The notes beneath the pieces were generated by a model. The model was not told the origin of the DNA, did not search any database, and was given only the letters and a program-made list of their open reading frames with translations. 64,000 bases of DNA, taken from positions 124,001 through 188,000 of the forward strand of contig NZ_RJJD01000002.1 in NCBI RefSeq assembly GCF_003721515.1, in the 5' to 3' direction. Of the stretch, positions 35,822 through 44,793 are shown one piece after another; the stretch's first letter is position 1, and each line of letters begins with the position of its first letter. The translations under genes and the position numbers were made by a program. This DNA comes from Rufibacter latericius. Lineage in GTDB: Bacteria > Bacteroidota > Bacteroidia > Cytophagales > Hymenobacteraceae.

Positions 35822-36106
35822 CTAATCAACTAGCTTAACGGGTAGCTTTTTTTTGCGGCTTCTTCCTACCAACCCGAAAAAAACCAAACCAAGGCCCAAG
35901 GTAGCCAAACCAGCCGTGAAGCCAGCTTCATAGTTAAAGTGCCATTCTTCCCGCCATTTAGTTTTGTTTTCCAGGCCCTTGTAAACGGTGCGGCTTATTT
36001 CCTCTCCAGTGGTGGCGTGAAAGTACTGGTTTTTGTTAAAGAAATAACCCGTAGTCACTGCCAGTAACAAGGCAAAGCCCAGGAGAAGATCGTATCGTTT
36101 GTTCAT
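35822..36106 (-). CDS. small two-helix membrane protein, unknown function
   Basis: A 94-residue protein with hydrophobic helices at about 7-24 (LLLGFALLLAVTTGYFF) and 62-83 (GFTAGLATLGLGLVFFGLVG), a polar loop between them and a basic C-terminus RSRKKKLPVKLVD. Its stop is 7 bp from the end of the converging yjbR gene. Start ATG 36106. The family is not recognised. Confidence 0.7.
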   Translation of the reverse strand: MNKRYDLLLGFALLLAVTTGYFFNKNQYFHATTGEEISRTVYKGLENKTKWREEWHFNYEAGFTAGLATLGLGLVFFGLVGRSRKKKLPVKLVD

Positions 36107-36150
36107 GAAGGTAAGATAGGAAAAAGTACGATTCCTGTAAATCCCTTAAA

Positions 36151-36187
36151 AGAAATCGCCCGGCTCAAGAAGAACCGGGCGATTTCT
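36151..36187 (-). terminator. terminator of leuS
   Basis: Arms AGAAATCGCCCGG and CCGGGCGATTTCT, 13 bp, 11-nt loop; followed on the minus strand by TTTAAGGG. It also faces the small membrane protein gene downstream. Confidence 0.85.
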
Positions 36188-36191
36188 TTCC

Positions 36192-36228
36192 CTTTTAGGC
36201 CTGTTTTCCAGAAATAGGGCCTGAAACG
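36192..36228. repeat. dispersed intergenic palindrome copy
   Basis: CTTTTAGGCCTG, TTTTCCAGAAA, TAGGGCCTGAAACG: arms GGCCTG/GGGCCT around the TTTT..AAA centre, exactly filling the space between the leuS stop codon and its terminator. Confidence 0.55.
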
Positions 36229-39000
36229 TTAGATCACTACGTTTACAATTTTACCAGGCACCACAATCACTTTCTTAACCGGTTTGCCTTCCAGGAGTTT
36301 CTGCACCTGCTCTGAAGCCAGCACCTCTCTCTCTACATCTTCTTTAGAAGTTTTCAGGTCGAAGGTCAGTTTGGTTTTTACTTTTCCGTTCACCGAGATT
36401 GGGTAATCAAAGGTGCTTTCGGTCAGGTATTCCTCTTTCCATTCAGGGAAGGCAGCGTAGGTGATGCTTTCTGAATGACCCAAACGGCTCCAAAGTTCTT
36501 CGGAAATGTGCGGGGCGTAAGGCGCCAAAGCGATAGTCAACGGTTCCAGAATAGCCTGTTTTTTCGTTTTCAAAGCGGTAAGCTCATTCACGCAGATCAT
36601 GAACTGGCTCACGCTGGTCCCGAAGGAGAACCGCTCAATGTCTTCCTCCACTTTCTTGATGGTCTTGTGCAGTGACTTCAGTTCGGCTGGGGTTGGCTGC
36701 TCGTCCGTAACCGCCCAGTTTCCTTGTTCGTCAAAGAAAAGTTTCCAGAAACGGCGCAGGAACTTGTACACGCCGTCCATTCCGTTGGTGTTCCAAGGTT
36801 TAAACTGCTCCAAAGGTCCCAGGAACATCTCGTACATGCGTAGGGAATCGGCGCCGTATTCCTCCACCAGTACATCGGGGTTCACCACGTTGTGCTTGGA
36901 TTTGGACATCTTCTCGATTTCAACGCCCACTACATATTTTCCATCCTCCAGAAGGAATTCTGCATCTGCAAAATCTGGTCGCCAGGCTTTGAATTTCTCC
37001 AAATCCAGAACATCGTTCTCCACGATGTTCACGTCTACGTGCAGGGCAGTTACTTCGTGTTGGTCCTTCAGCCCCAAGGAAACAAAGGTATTTGAGTCTT
37101 TGATGCGGTACACAAAATTAGACCGTCCCTGAATCATTCCCTGGTTGATCAGCTTTTTGAACGGCTCTTCCTGGTTCACTAACCCCAGGTCAAACAAGAA
37201 TTTGTTCCAGAAGCGGGAGTAGAGGAGGTGACCTGTAGCGTGCTCTGAACCACCAATGTATAGATCCACGTTCTGCCAGTAATCAATGGCTTTTTTGCTG
37301 GCGAACTCCTGGTCATTCTGGGCATCCATGTAGCGGTACCAGTACCAGCTGGAACCCGCCCAACCGGGCATGGTGCTCAGTTCATACTCGAATTCTCCAC
37401 GGTATTTCCAATCATGGGCACGGCCCAACGGAGGCTCACCGGTTTCGGTAGGAAGGTAGGCATCTACCTCAGGCAACACCAACGGAAGCTCGCTTTCTTC
37501 CAACAGGGCCGGAATGCCGTCTTTGTAATACACGGGCACAGGCTCTCCCCAATAGCGCTGACGTCCGAACACGGCATCGCGCATGCGGTAGTTGATGCGG
37601 GCTTTGCCTACACCCAGTTCTTCGGCACGCTGAATACCTGCTTTAATGGCGTCCTTTACTTCTAAACCGTTGAGGAAATCAGAGTTGATGATTTTTCCTT
37701 CTTTGGCGGCGAAGGCTTCTTTGCTTAAGTCACCACCGGCTACTACTTCCGGAATGGGTAGGTTGAATTTCTTAGCAAAGGCGTAGTCACGGGTGTCGTG
37801 GCCCGGTACAGCCATTACAGCGCCGGTTCCGTAACCTGCCAGCACGTAATCAGCGATCCAAACCGGGATTTTCTCCCCCGAGATTGGGTTGATGGCGTAA
37901 GAACCGGTGAAGGTTCCGGTGACGTGCTTTACGTCAGACATGCGGTCGCGCTCAGAGCGGTTCTTGGCCCAGGATACGTATTCCTCTACCTCGGTGCGTT
38001 GCTCTGGGGTGGTGAGTTCCTCCACGTATTCGTGTTCCGGGGCCAAAACCACGAAACTAGCCCCAAAGATGGTGTCAATGCGGGTGGTGAAAACTGTGAT
38101 GTGTTTGTTCCCGTGGCCATCAAGAGCGAAATGCAGTTCCGCCCCAACCGATTTCCCGATCCAGTTGCGCTGCATCTCTTTCACCGGCTCGGGCCAGTCA
38201 ATGGTTTCCAGACCCTGCAACAGGCGCTCTGCATAGGCAGTGATGCGCATCATCCATTGTTTCATGAGCTTCCGCTCTACCGGGTACCCCCCACGCTCCG
38301 AAACGCCGTCTTTTACCTCGTCATTCGCTAAAACGGTACCCAACTGCGGACACCAGTTCACCACGGCCTCGGACAGGAAAGTCAGGCGGTATTTCAGCAG
38401 GAAGTCTTGTTGCTCTTTCTCAGACAGACGAGCCCAGGCATCGGCAGTCACGTGTGGGGTGTCTTCGTCGCAGGCGGCGTTCACCTGGGTGTTGCCGCGC
38501 ATCTTCAGCTCAGAAATTAGCGTGTCAATGGGCTCGGCTTTGTCTGTGGCGTAGTTGTACCAACTGTTGAAGAGCTGCATGAAGATCCACTGGGTCCACT
38601 TGTAGTAGCTGGGATCTGAGGTGCGTACCTCGCGGTCCCAGTCGAAGGAGAAGCCCAGGTTGTTCAGCTGTTCAATGTAGCGCTCAATGTTCTGCTTAGT
38701 GGTCACCGCTGGGTGCTGTCCGGTCTGAATGGCGTACTGCTCAGCGGGCAAGCCAAACGAATCGAAACCCATTGGATGCAGCACGTTGAAGCCTTTTAAG
38801 CGCTTGTAACGGCTCACGATGTCAGAGGCGATGTACCCCAGCGGGTGCCCTACGTGCAGACCGGCCCCCGACGGATACGGGAACATGTCAAGCGAATAGA
38901 ACTTCGGTTTAGAGGTATCTATCTCGGTTTTGAAGGTTTTGTTTTCGCTCCAGAAGCGCTGCCACTTCTGCTCAATGGATCGGTAGTCGTACTCTGACAT
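36229..39000 (-). CDS. leuS: leucyl-tRNA synthetase
   Basis: Class I aminoacyl-tRNA synthetase that charges tRNA-Leu. 923 residues. HIGH-type motif [20 protein letters not shown] (about 41-60), the editing-domain insertion in the middle ([20 protein letters not shown] follows the catalytic domain), and the KMSKS loop [11 protein letters not shown]. Tryptophan-rich anticodon-binding region [11 protein letters not shown] near the C-terminus. Start ATG 39000. The leader contains a hairpin (39048-39084). Single gene with its own terminator. Confidence 0.98.
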   Translation of the reverse strand: MSEYDYRSIEQKWQRFWSENKTFKTEIDTSKPKFYSLDMFPYPSGAGLHVGHPLGYIASDIVSRYKRLKGFNVLHPMGFDSFGLPAEQYAIQTGQHPAVTTKQNIERYIEQLNNLGFSFDWDREVRTSDPSYYKWTQWIFMQLFNSWYNYATDKAEPIDTLISELKMRGNTQVNAACDEDTPHVTADAWARLSEKEQQDFLLKYRLTFLSEAVVNWCPQLGTVLANDEVKDGVSERGGYPVERKLMKQWMMRITAYAERLLQGLETIDWPEPVKEMQRNWIGKSVGAELHFALDGHGNKHITVFTTRIDTIFGASFVVLAPEHEYVEELTTPEQRTEVEEYVSWAKNRSERDRMSDVKHVTGTFTGSYAINPISGEKIPVWIADYVLAGYGTGAVMAVPGHDTRDYAFAKKFNLPIPEVVAGGDLSKEAFAAKEGKIINSDFLNGLEVKDAIKAGIQRAEELGVGKARINYRMRDAVFGRQRYWGEPVPVYYKDGIPALLEESELPLVLPEVDAYLPTETGEPPLGRAHDWKYRGEFEYELSTMPGWAGSSWYWYRYMDAQNDQEFASKKAIDYWQNVDLYIGGSEHATGHLLYSRFWNKFLFDLGLVNQEEPFKKLINQGMIQGRSNFVYRIKDSNTFVSLGLKDQHEVTALHVDVNIVENDVLDLEKFKAWRPDFADAEFLLEDGKYVVGVEIEKMSKSKHNVVNPDVLVEEYGADSLRMYEMFLGPLEQFKPWNTNGMDGVYKFLRRFWKLFFDEQGNWAVTDEQPTPAELKSLHKTIKKVEEDIERFSFGTSVSQFMICVNELTALKTKKQAILEPLTIALAPYAPHISEELWSRLGHSESITYAAFPEWKEEYLTESTFDYPISVNGKVKTKLTFDLKTSKEDVEREVLASEQVQKLLEGKPVKKVIVVPGKIVNVVI

Positions 39001-39047
39001 GGATTTTCGTATTGTTTGCGTCGTATGCGCAGGTTAGGTTCTTTATA

Positions 39048-39095
39048 GTAACAATGAAGGGTACCGGGTACCAGAAATTGTTACCTGCAAAAGTA
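39048..39095 (-). promoter_or_regulatory. -7 box and symmetric hairpin in the leuS leader
   Basis: The -7 box TACTTTTG (39088-39095, minus strand) would start the transcript about 81 nt before the ATG. Immediately after it the RNA can fold as GTAACAAT, a 4-nt internal loop, GGTAC, loop CCG, GTACC, a 4-nt internal loop, ATTGTTAC: 13 base pairs in two perfect blocks. No T-box features are seen. Confidence 0.5.
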
Positions 39096-39297
39096 GGGAA
39101 TTTCTCTTAAGCCTTACCTACAGAGAAGGAATTGGTGTTTGAAGCCCGTTTTTATGAAAACAGGTCAAAAGCGGGAGATAATTTAATTGACATAGACGCT
39201 GGCAGGAGCTGCGCACACTACCAGGTCTTTTGAGCAGGGGTCTGCTGCGAAGTGGGTGGCTAAACCTTTGAAGATTCCAAAAGCTCACAGGATTTTG

Positions 39298-39335
39298 CGT
39301 TTAAGGCCTATTTTCTGAAAAGCAGGTTTAAAACG
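39298..39335. repeat. dispersed intergenic palindrome copy
   Basis: CGTTTAAGGCCTA, TTTTCTGAAAA, GCAGGTTTAAAACG: one of the clearest copies, with CGTTT at one end and AAACG at the other. A weaker copy lies at 39137-39173. Confidence 0.6.
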
Positions 39336-39404
39336 AAGTTTCTGGCATGGGTGCTGATCCCATGCCCCCGTAGCGTCTGGAGGACCTGCGAGCCTTTCCT
39401 CCAA

Positions 39405-40130
39405 CTATAGCAAACCCGCCAGCGGATCTACTCCGTTCCAGGTGCCTTTACTGGAAAGAGGCGTAAAACGGGCAAACAATTCCTCAGAATACCAGCCTTG
39501 TGAGCGGGTGCGTTTAATGACCTCACGGTGCGCGGCTTGTCGGTATGCGTACGCCTTCATGCTGGTTTCGTCCCGCCATAGGCTGAAGGTGGCTTGCCTG
39601 ATGAATGGCGCTTCGCCCAACCCAATGGAAGCAAGTAGTCCTTCGGCATGGTCCAGGCTTTTGCTGGCTTTCGGCACGTTTTTCCAAAAGTCGATGGCTT
39701 TCGTCAGTCGGATGGAGGCGCGGGTAAGCACGGCAATAGGAGCATTGGCCGGAGATGGTTGTGTTTCTTGGGTGAAGGGATTCTGGCCGCTCCACAACCC
39801 ATGCGCTTGCAAAGGCTGCAGGGCCAGGGTGTACTGCTCTTCGGTATGCTGCCTGTAGTCCTCTAAAAGCGGGTGGCCCTGAAAGAAATCCTCGGCGGCA
39901 AATGGGCTTTCCCAAGTGGCCATGAGCCCGTACCGGTACCAGTTGGGAGATAGGCTGAAACCACGGCCCTTTCCACTGCCTAGCAACTTGAAAAACTTCA
40001 GGCCTTTAACTTTCTGCAACGGCCGTACTGAGGTGCCCATCTGGGCCAGTCCCCAGCGCCAGTGACCAGATTTTATGCCAAAAAGGGTTAAGGTGGTATG
40101 GACAGGGGAGGAAGGAGTGGTTGGTGTCAA
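39405..40130 (-). CDS. CrtA-like carotenoid oxygenase (spheroidene monooxygenase family)
   Basis: Member of the family of CrtA, which introduces keto groups into acyclic carotenoids. The core is well conserved: HWRWGLAQMGTSVRPLQKVK, KFFKLLGSGKGRGFSLSPNW, ASIGLGEAPFIRQATFSLWR and DETSMKAYAYRQAAHREVIK, ending in GWYSEELFARF. No ATG precedes the domain; TTG 40130 (241 residues, MTPTTPSSPVHTTLTLFG) is the best start, with TTG 40196 an alternative. In pigmented Cytophagales such a protein could ketolate a myxol-type carotenoid. No other crt gene is adjacent, and the exact substrate is inferred. Confidence 0.82.
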   Translation of the reverse strand: MTPTTPSSPVHTTLTLFGIKSGHWRWGLAQMGTSVRPLQKVKGLKFFKLLGSGKGRGFSLSPNWYRYGLMATWESPFAAEDFFQGHPLLEDYRQHTEEQYTLALQPLQAHGLWSGQNPFTQETQPSPANAPIAVLTRASIRLTKAIDFWKNVPKASKSLDHAEGLLASIGLGEAPFIRQATFSLWRDETSMKAYAYRQAAHREVIKRTRSQGWYSEELFARFTPLSSKGTWNGVDPLAGLL

Positions 40131-40146
40131 GCCGTGTGAGATGATT

Positions 40147-40183
40147 TGTTTAGAGTCTGTTTTTCTAAAAGTAGCCCAAAAGT
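40147..40183. repeat. dispersed intergenic palindrome copy
   Basis: GTTTAGAGTCTG, TTTTTCTAAAA, GTAGCCCAAAAGTGGG. It overlaps a near -7 box TACTTTTA (minus strand, 40173-40166) of the crtA-like gene. Confidence 0.45.
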
Positions 40184-40200
40184 GGGAGCGGAACAAACTA

Positions 40201-40241
40201 CCGAAAGGGCAAGAAAAAAGGGAGCCGAAACTCCCTTTCGG
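40201..40241 (-). terminator. terminator of the PNPOx-family gene
   Basis: CCGAAAGGG ... CCCTTTCGG with an alternative inner stem AAAGGGAG/CTCCCTTT; T-rich on the minus strand. Confidence 0.7.
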
Positions 40242-40250
40242 ATCTAAGAA

Positions 40251-40754
40251 CTATAAATTGATCTTTTTGTTTTCCCCGGGTTTGGCGGGCTCTCCGGTCA
40301 GGGCTGCCTTAACCACTCCGTAGAGGTGCACTACGGCACTATTGGGGGTATCCCAGTACTCGGCCTGGTCAATGGTAACTTTTATCAGGCCGATATTCGG
40401 GTCTTCTTTCCCATCGGGGAACCAGGCTTTCAGGGCAGGATTCCACAGCTCGTCTATTTTCTGTTGATCCCGAAGGATCTGTGCGTGGCCAGACACCGAT
40501 ACATACAAGGTATCATTGGGTTTGGCGTAGCTCAGGTTCACGTGGCTGTCTTGTTTGATCTCATGTGACTTGCCCGACTCGTATCCGGTGAAGAACCAGA
40601 TGGTACCGTCTTCCTGAACGGTCATGTGGCGCATGGGCCGTGACCGGATGGTGCCATCGGGCTCCACGGTGCTGAACATGGCGGTATCTATGTCTTTGAT
40701 TTTGCTTATCAGGGCTTGCAGGTCTCCCTGTTTCTGGCTTTGTTGGTTTTCCAT
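40251..40754 (-). CDS. pyridoxamine 5'-phosphate oxidase-like stress protein
   Basis: A 167-residue FMN-binding split-barrel protein of the general stress protein 26 type. Motifs: IKDIDTAMFSTVEPDGTIRS, RPMRHMTVQEDGTIWFFTGY, SHVNLSYAKPNDTLYVSVSG and IGLIKVTIDQAEYWDTPNSA. These proteins bind FMN or F420-like cofactors; true PNPOx activity is unlikely. Start ATG 40754, monocistronic. Confidence 0.9.
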   Translation of the reverse strand: MENQQSQKQGDLQALISKIKDIDTAMFSTVEPDGTIRSRPMRHMTVQEDGTIWFFTGYESGKSHEIKQDSHVNLSYAKPNDTLYVSVSGHAQILRDQQKIDELWNPALKAWFPDGKEDPNIGLIKVTIDQAEYWDTPNSAVVHLYGVVKAALTGEPAKPGENKKINL

Positions 40755-40824
40755 AGTTAGATTAGGTCATTAAATGCTTTAAAAGAATACGGGCGGTCCT
40801 TTGCTAGGGTTCCTTTTGCCGCCC

Positions 40825-40857
40825 TTTGATCCTTCATAACCAGAATCCGTACCTTTG
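40825..40857 (+). promoter_or_regulatory. promoter of acpH
   Basis: TTTG (40825-40828), 21 bp, TACCTTTG (40850-40857): both elements match the Bacteroidota consensus. The TTG start codon follows only 16 bp later. Confidence 0.7.
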
Positions 40858-40872
40858 GTTTAAACGTTTACT

Positions 40873-41466
40873 TTGAACTACCTCGCCCACTTATTTCTTT
40901 CCGGTAATGATGAAGACCTGCGTCTGGGAAACTTCATTGCCGACAGCGTGCGCGGGGCCCAGATTTTGCTTTACCCATCGCGGGTGCAACAAGGAATCAA
41001 ACTCCACCGCCAAATAGATGCCTTCACCGATTCGCACCCGGTGGTGGCCCAAACCAAGGACCGACTTCGCCCCAAATTCAGGAAGTACGCCGGGGTAGTC
41101 GCCGATGTTTTCTATGATCATTTTCTGGCTTCGGGGTTCCTCCAATACAGTTCTGTTCCCCTTAATTCCTTTGCCGCTGAGGCTTATCACCAGATTTTGA
41201 ATAGGGACGACTTGCTTCCAGAGCGCGTGCAGCATTTTCTTCCGTACATGGTCAACCAGAACTGGCTGGTGTCTTACGCTCAGATTACCGGTATCACCAG
41301 AGCATTAACTGGTTTGAGCCGACGAACGACTTTTGAATCAAACATGGAAAGTGCAGGAGAGGAACTCGAGGTGAATTACCCTTTATACCAGCAAGAATTC
41401 GATCGGTTTTTTCCAGAACTGCAAGAGTATGTACGCCAGGAGATTCTTCTTATCAGTGATAGATAG
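40873..41466 (+). CDS. acpH: acyl carrier protein phosphodiesterase family protein
   Basis: Family of AcpH, which removes phosphopantetheine from holo-ACP. Conserved motifs: MNYLAHLFLSGNDEDLRLGN, FIADSVRG, GIKLHRQIDAFTDSHPVV, AGVVADVFYDHFLA and TTFESNMESAGEEL, with the metal-binding His/Asp residues typical of HD-like enzymes. 197 residues, full length. The start is TTG 40873, which gives the canonical MNYLAHL N-terminus and sits right after the promoter. Confidence 0.9.
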   Translation: MNYLAHLFLSGNDEDLRLGNFIADSVRGAQILLYPSRVQQGIKLHRQIDAFTDSHPVVAQTKDRLRPKFRKYAGVVADVFYDHFLASGFLQYSSVPLNSFAAEAYHQILNRDDLLPERVQHFLPYMVNQNWLVSYAQITGITRALTGLSRRTTFESNMESAGEELEVNYPLYQQEFDRFFPELQEYVRQEILLISDR

Positions 41467-41477
41467 AACTGAAGGAT

Positions 41478-41515
41478 CGTTTTAGGGGTGTTTTTCAGAA
41501 AACAAGGTATAAACG
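41478..41515. repeat. dispersed intergenic palindrome copy
   Basis: CGTTTTAGGGGTG, TTTTTCAGAAAA, CAAGGTATAAACG, adjoining the acpH/slyD terminator. Confidence 0.6.
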
Positions 41516-41516
41516 A

Positions 41517-41546
41517 AAAAGGCGAACCTATATGGGTTCGCCTTTT
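41517..41546. terminator. bidirectional terminator between acpH and slyD
   Basis: Arms AAAAGGCGAACC and GGTTCGCCTTTT with a 6-nt loop; A- and T-rich flanks. Confidence 0.9.
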
Positions 41547-41602
41547 ATATTCCAAGATCAGGAAGTCAAGGGAGAAGACTACCTAAATTTTTTTTCTTTC
41601 GA

Positions 41603-42115
41603 TTAATGATGATGGCCGCCTTCGCCGTGCACGTGGCCGTGGGAGATTTCCTCTTTAGTGGCTTCGCGTACGCTGATCACTTTTCCTTCAAAGTGCATGT
41701 CCATGCCGGCAAGCGGGTGGTTGAAGTCCATGAGTACGTGGTCTTGCTCTACGCTCACAATGCGGCCCTGCATGTGGTTTCCTTCGTTGTCAGACATAGG
41801 AATGTAGTTGCCTACCTGTACCATGTCTTCGTCTATTTTTCCTTCTACCTCAAACACATTCTTCGGAACGGGAACAATGGCAGACTCATCTAAATCGCCG
41901 TAACCTTCATCAGAAGCTACCGTGAATTTAAAGGAATCGCCGGCTGATTTCCCTTCCAGTTCCTGCTCAAATTTCTCCGGCAGGCCGCTTACACCAAACA
42001 AAAAGACCATTGGATTTTCTTCGTCGGCGGTCTCCACCAGGGTGTCTTCGCCTTCTTCGTTGGTAACGCGTAGCTCGTAGGTGAGCGACACCACTTTGTT
42101 CTCTTCTATTTTCAT
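41603..42115 (-). CDS. slyD: FKBP-type peptidyl-prolyl isomerase, SlyD family
   Basis: Cytoplasmic prolyl isomerase and chaperone. FKBP domain starts with VSLTYELRVTNEEGEDTLVE, contains GVSGLPEKFEQELEGKSAGD and the insert-in-flap domain (IVPVPKNVFEVEGKIDEDM to MQGRIVSVEQDHVLMDFNHP), and ends in the metal-binding tail HGHVHGEGGHHH, which may bind nickel. 170 residues. Start ATG 42115; near -7 box TACCTTTA at 42147-42154. Confidence 0.95.
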   Translation of the reverse strand: MKIEENKVVSLTYELRVTNEEGEDTLVETADEENPMVFLFGVSGLPEKFEQELEGKSAGDSFKFTVASDEGYGDLDESAIVPVPKNVFEVEGKIDEDMVQVGNYIPMSDNEGNHMQGRIVSVEQDHVLMDFNHPLAGMDMHFEGKVISVREATKEEISHGHVHGEGGHHH

Positions 42116-42225
42116 TTGGTGATAGGTTTATAAATGATAGAATGTAAAGGTAAATATTCAGTGGTAAGTACCATGCCTTAAAGCAAATTGTTACGAAGAA
42201 CCAGTTGAAAGAAACCTGTCTGTTC

Positions 42226-42264
42226 TGTTTTTTAGCGGTTTTTGTAAATTAAAGCCGGAAACAG
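42226..42264. repeat. dispersed intergenic palindrome copy
   Basis: CTGTTTTTTAGCGG, TTTTTGTAAATTAAA, GCCGGAAACAGG: outer arms CTGTTT/AAACAG, inner CGG/CCG. Confidence 0.5.
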
Positions 42265-42365
42265 GAAGCCCATTACCTTATTTGAGATCAGGTCAGCTTT
42301 TCATAAAAAACCGTCAAACCACGTCTACTTATAATGCCTCTAACGAAACGGTTGCGGCAAAGGAT

Positions 42366-44330
42366 TTATTCGAGGTCGGTGGAGATCAGTTCCCAGGCGC
42401 TTCGGTAGGCTCCAATGTTTTCGGCGTAAGTCAGGAATTCCTGGTAAAAAGGATGTTGCCCCAACGTGGCGCTGTCACCTACAATTACCATTTTCTTTTT
42501 GCCCCTAGTCATGGCTACGTTCATCCGCCGGATATCCGCCAGGAACCCTATTTCACCTTCTGGGTTGCTGCGCACCATACTGATGTAAATGATGTCGCGT
42601 TCCTGACCCTGGAAGGAGTCTACCGTACCCACTGAAAGTTGTCTTCTTGCCTGCATGGCCGCTAATTTGGGCTGATGCTCTACCTGGTCGTTCAGGTAAT
42701 TGATCTGGGCGCGGTAGGGCGAGATAATGCCTATACGAAGGGGTTTCTCGAGTAACTCTTCGTCTTTGCCTACAGGCTCGTACGGCATGAGCAGGTTTAG
42801 CAAATGCTTGATCAGGACATCAGCCTCCTCTGGGTTTGCCGTACTGCTGCCTTCGCCAATGGTTTGGTCGTTGAAGCCGCAACCAGCCGTATCAATAAAT
42901 TCTACAATTAGGCCGGGTTCAAACACCGGGTGCACATCTGGGAGGGTGGCGGTGCGCACACTTTCGTGGGCCTGCAACTCACCGCGGTAGAACTGACCGT
43001 TTGAAAAGCCCATGATGTGTTCGTGCATGCGGTACTGAGTGGTGAGCATCACGGCGGTCTCGGGTTGGCGTTCAATGCACTTCTCAAACAGGGTCCGGGC
43101 CAAGCCGCCCCGCTCAGCGGCAATGGATTTCACCGTGGGCGGTAACTGATGATGGTCACCGGCCAGTACCACCCGGTTGGCACGGGTAATAGGAATCCAG
43201 CAGGCTGGTTCCAGGGCCTGGGCGGCTTCATCGATGAATACGGTATCATACTGCAAGTGCCGGATAGCACGGTTAGCCGAACCCACCAGGGTACAGGTAA
43301 TCACCTCCACGTGGTCCAGTAGATCCTCGGTGATGTAGTCTTCAATGTCGTCTGCTTGGTCCAGGATGCGTTTGCTTTCCTCTTTCATGAACTGACGCTG
43401 CTGCCGCTCTTCGTGTCCGAAGTTACGCTTGAACTGCCCCGCCATGGCCTTGTATTCCTGAGCCGTTTTCCGAAGTTTCTTCAGTTGCTTGTAGTCTCGG
43501 TGGTGCATGATCTGGGAATCGAGGGTATGCTCCAACAGCACCTCCGATACCCGTGATGGATTTCCGATGCGAATCACATTGACTCCTTGTTCGGCCAGCT
43601 TTTCGGTGAGTAAATCCACGGCGGTGTTGCTAGGGGCTGTAACCAAAAGTTTTTTCTCTCCGGCTGCCAAAGTCTGTAGAATTGCCTGTACCAGCGTGGT
43701 GGTTTTTCCGGTGCCAGGGGGGCCATGGATGATGGCCACATCTTTGGCTTGCATGATGTTGCGCACGGCTGCATTCTGCGAATCATTCAAAGCAGGGATA
43801 GGAGAGAAGTCGCGCTCGCGGCGGAAGATGGCAGGTTCGGCTCCTAAAATAATATCGCGCAGTTGAGCCAGACGGGTCTTCTGGGCTTCCATCACCTTCA
43901 TGAGGGCAAACTCCATCTCGCGGTAGCTCACCTCGTCAAAGGTCAATTCCACGCCCATGCGGGAGCCGCCTTCAATCCAATCGGGGAGGTCTTCGCGGGA
44001 GGTAGCCAGGCGCAGTTTGTTCCGTTTTACTTCCAGCACCACGCCGTTGAGGGTTCCGCCCTCGCCGTTGGTAAACAACGCCGCCGAAGAACCGGCCTGG
44101 AACATGTGCAATTGGTCTCGGCCGGAGATGCGCTCCAGTTCCACCACCATCTTGTTGCCAAATCCCACCTGTTGTTTGATCACGTTCACCGGGTACCAGC
44201 AGATGCCCAGGCGTTTGCGTTCGGTGATGCTGGTTTGGGCGTTTTTGAGTTGATACTGCTTGCGGTCTTCGTCCTGCTCCAGTTTCAGGAGCGCCCGCAC
44301 GTCTAGTAATTCGTTTAAAATTTTATCCAT
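42366..44330 (-). CDS. SF1B helicase, IGHMBP2/SMUBP-2-like
   Basis: ATP-dependent DNA/RNA helicase of the UPF1-like group. 654 residues with Walker A IIHGPPGTGKTTTLVQAIL, Walker B VFIDEAAQALEPACWIP, motif III VVLAGDHHQLPPTVKS, motif IV/V QYRMHEHIMGFSNG and TVDSFQGQERDIIYISMVRS, motif VI RRMNVAMTRGKKKMVIVGD. The N-terminal 150 residues form the beta-barrel/stalk region. ATG 44330 is chosen; the ORF upstream of it is not homologous. Role in repair or RNA metabolism unknown. Confidence 0.93.
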   Translation of the reverse strand: MDKILNELLDVRALLKLEQDEDRKQYQLKNAQTSITERKRLGICWYPVNVIKQQVGFGNKMVVELERISGRDQLHMFQAGSSAALFTNGEGGTLNGVVLEVKRNKLRLATSREDLPDWIEGGSRMGVELTFDEVSYREMEFALMKVMEAQKTRLAQLRDIILGAEPAIFRRERDFSPIPALNDSQNAAVRNIMQAKDVAIIHGPPGTGKTTTLVQAILQTLAAGEKKLLVTAPSNTAVDLLTEKLAEQGVNVIRIGNPSRVSEVLLEHTLDSQIMHHRDYKQLKKLRKTAQEYKAMAGQFKRNFGHEERQQRQFMKEESKRILDQADDIEDYITEDLLDHVEVITCTLVGSANRAIRHLQYDTVFIDEAAQALEPACWIPITRANRVVLAGDHHQLPPTVKSIAAERGGLARTLFEKCIERQPETAVMLTTQYRMHEHIMGFSNGQFYRGELQAHESVRTATLPDVHPVFEPGLIVEFIDTAGCGFNDQTIGEGSSTANPEEADVLIKHLLNLLMPYEPVGKDEELLEKPLRIGIISPYRAQINYLNDQVEHQPKLAAMQARRQLSVGTVDSFQGQERDIIYISMVRSNPEGEIGFLADIRRMNVAMTRGKKKMVIVGDSATLGQHPFYQEFLTYAENIGAYRSAWELISTDLE

Positions 44331-44427
44331 TGTTGTTGTGGTGTCACGTAGCACACATCGGTATCAGGAATAACAAAGTACATGAGCCTATCTCTTGAAC
44401 TGTGCTTCCTGCTTCTAAATACGATTG

Positions 44428-44793
44428 CTACGCAAAGAATGAATGGCCGCAGTCCTGGCATTTATACACGGTAGTGCCCGCGTAGATTACCTTTTTCCAC
44501 CAGGGCAATTTGCCTTCAGGCCATACGTATACGGAGCCGCACCTAGGGCAGGTTTGCGCCTCATTTTTGATTTGGGCTTGTTTCTGGGAAAACTCCTCTA
44601 AAACAGGTTGGGCCGCGGCTAGGTCTTTTTTCTGAAGCTGAAGTTGGTAATACAGACCATCTCCGAAGGGAAGGCTGGGAGGACCGCAGGTTTTGACTAA
44701 TGCCATTACGCCTACAAGGGTAAGAGCATTGTACAGCCCGATAGCCTCGGTATAGGTCAGGTACTTGGCGGCCGGTACCAGGCGTTCACTCAT
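44428..44793 (-). CDS. DUF2007-like protein with C-terminal zinc ribbon
   Basis: A 121-residue protein. Residues 1-65 resemble the DUF2007 (putative signal-transducing) domain (TEAIGLYNALTLVGVMALVK and LQLQKKDLAAAQPVLEEF). Residues 79-121 carry a zinc ribbon CPRCGSVYVWPEG ... KCQDCGHSFFA. Its ATG overlaps the stop of the upstream gene in an ATGA (44790-44793), so translation is coupled. Function unknown. Confidence 0.82.
   Translation of the reverse strand: MSERLVPAAKYLTYTEAIGLYNALTLVGVMALVKTCGPPSLPFGDGLYYQLQLQKKDLAAAQPVLEEFSQKQAQIKNEAQTCPRCGSVYVWPEGKLPWWKKVIYAGTTVYKCQDCGHSFFA

Larger units (their letters stand above)
39001..39404. other. 404-bp intergenic region between leuS and the crtA-like gene
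   Basis: Both flanking genes read on the minus strand. It holds the leuS promoter and leader hairpin, two copies of the dispersed palindrome (39137-39173 and 39298-39335, arms CGTTTAAGGCC and ...TTTAAAACG in the second) and otherwise unassigned sequence. No gene or clear terminator for the crtA-like gene was found. Confidence 0.45.
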
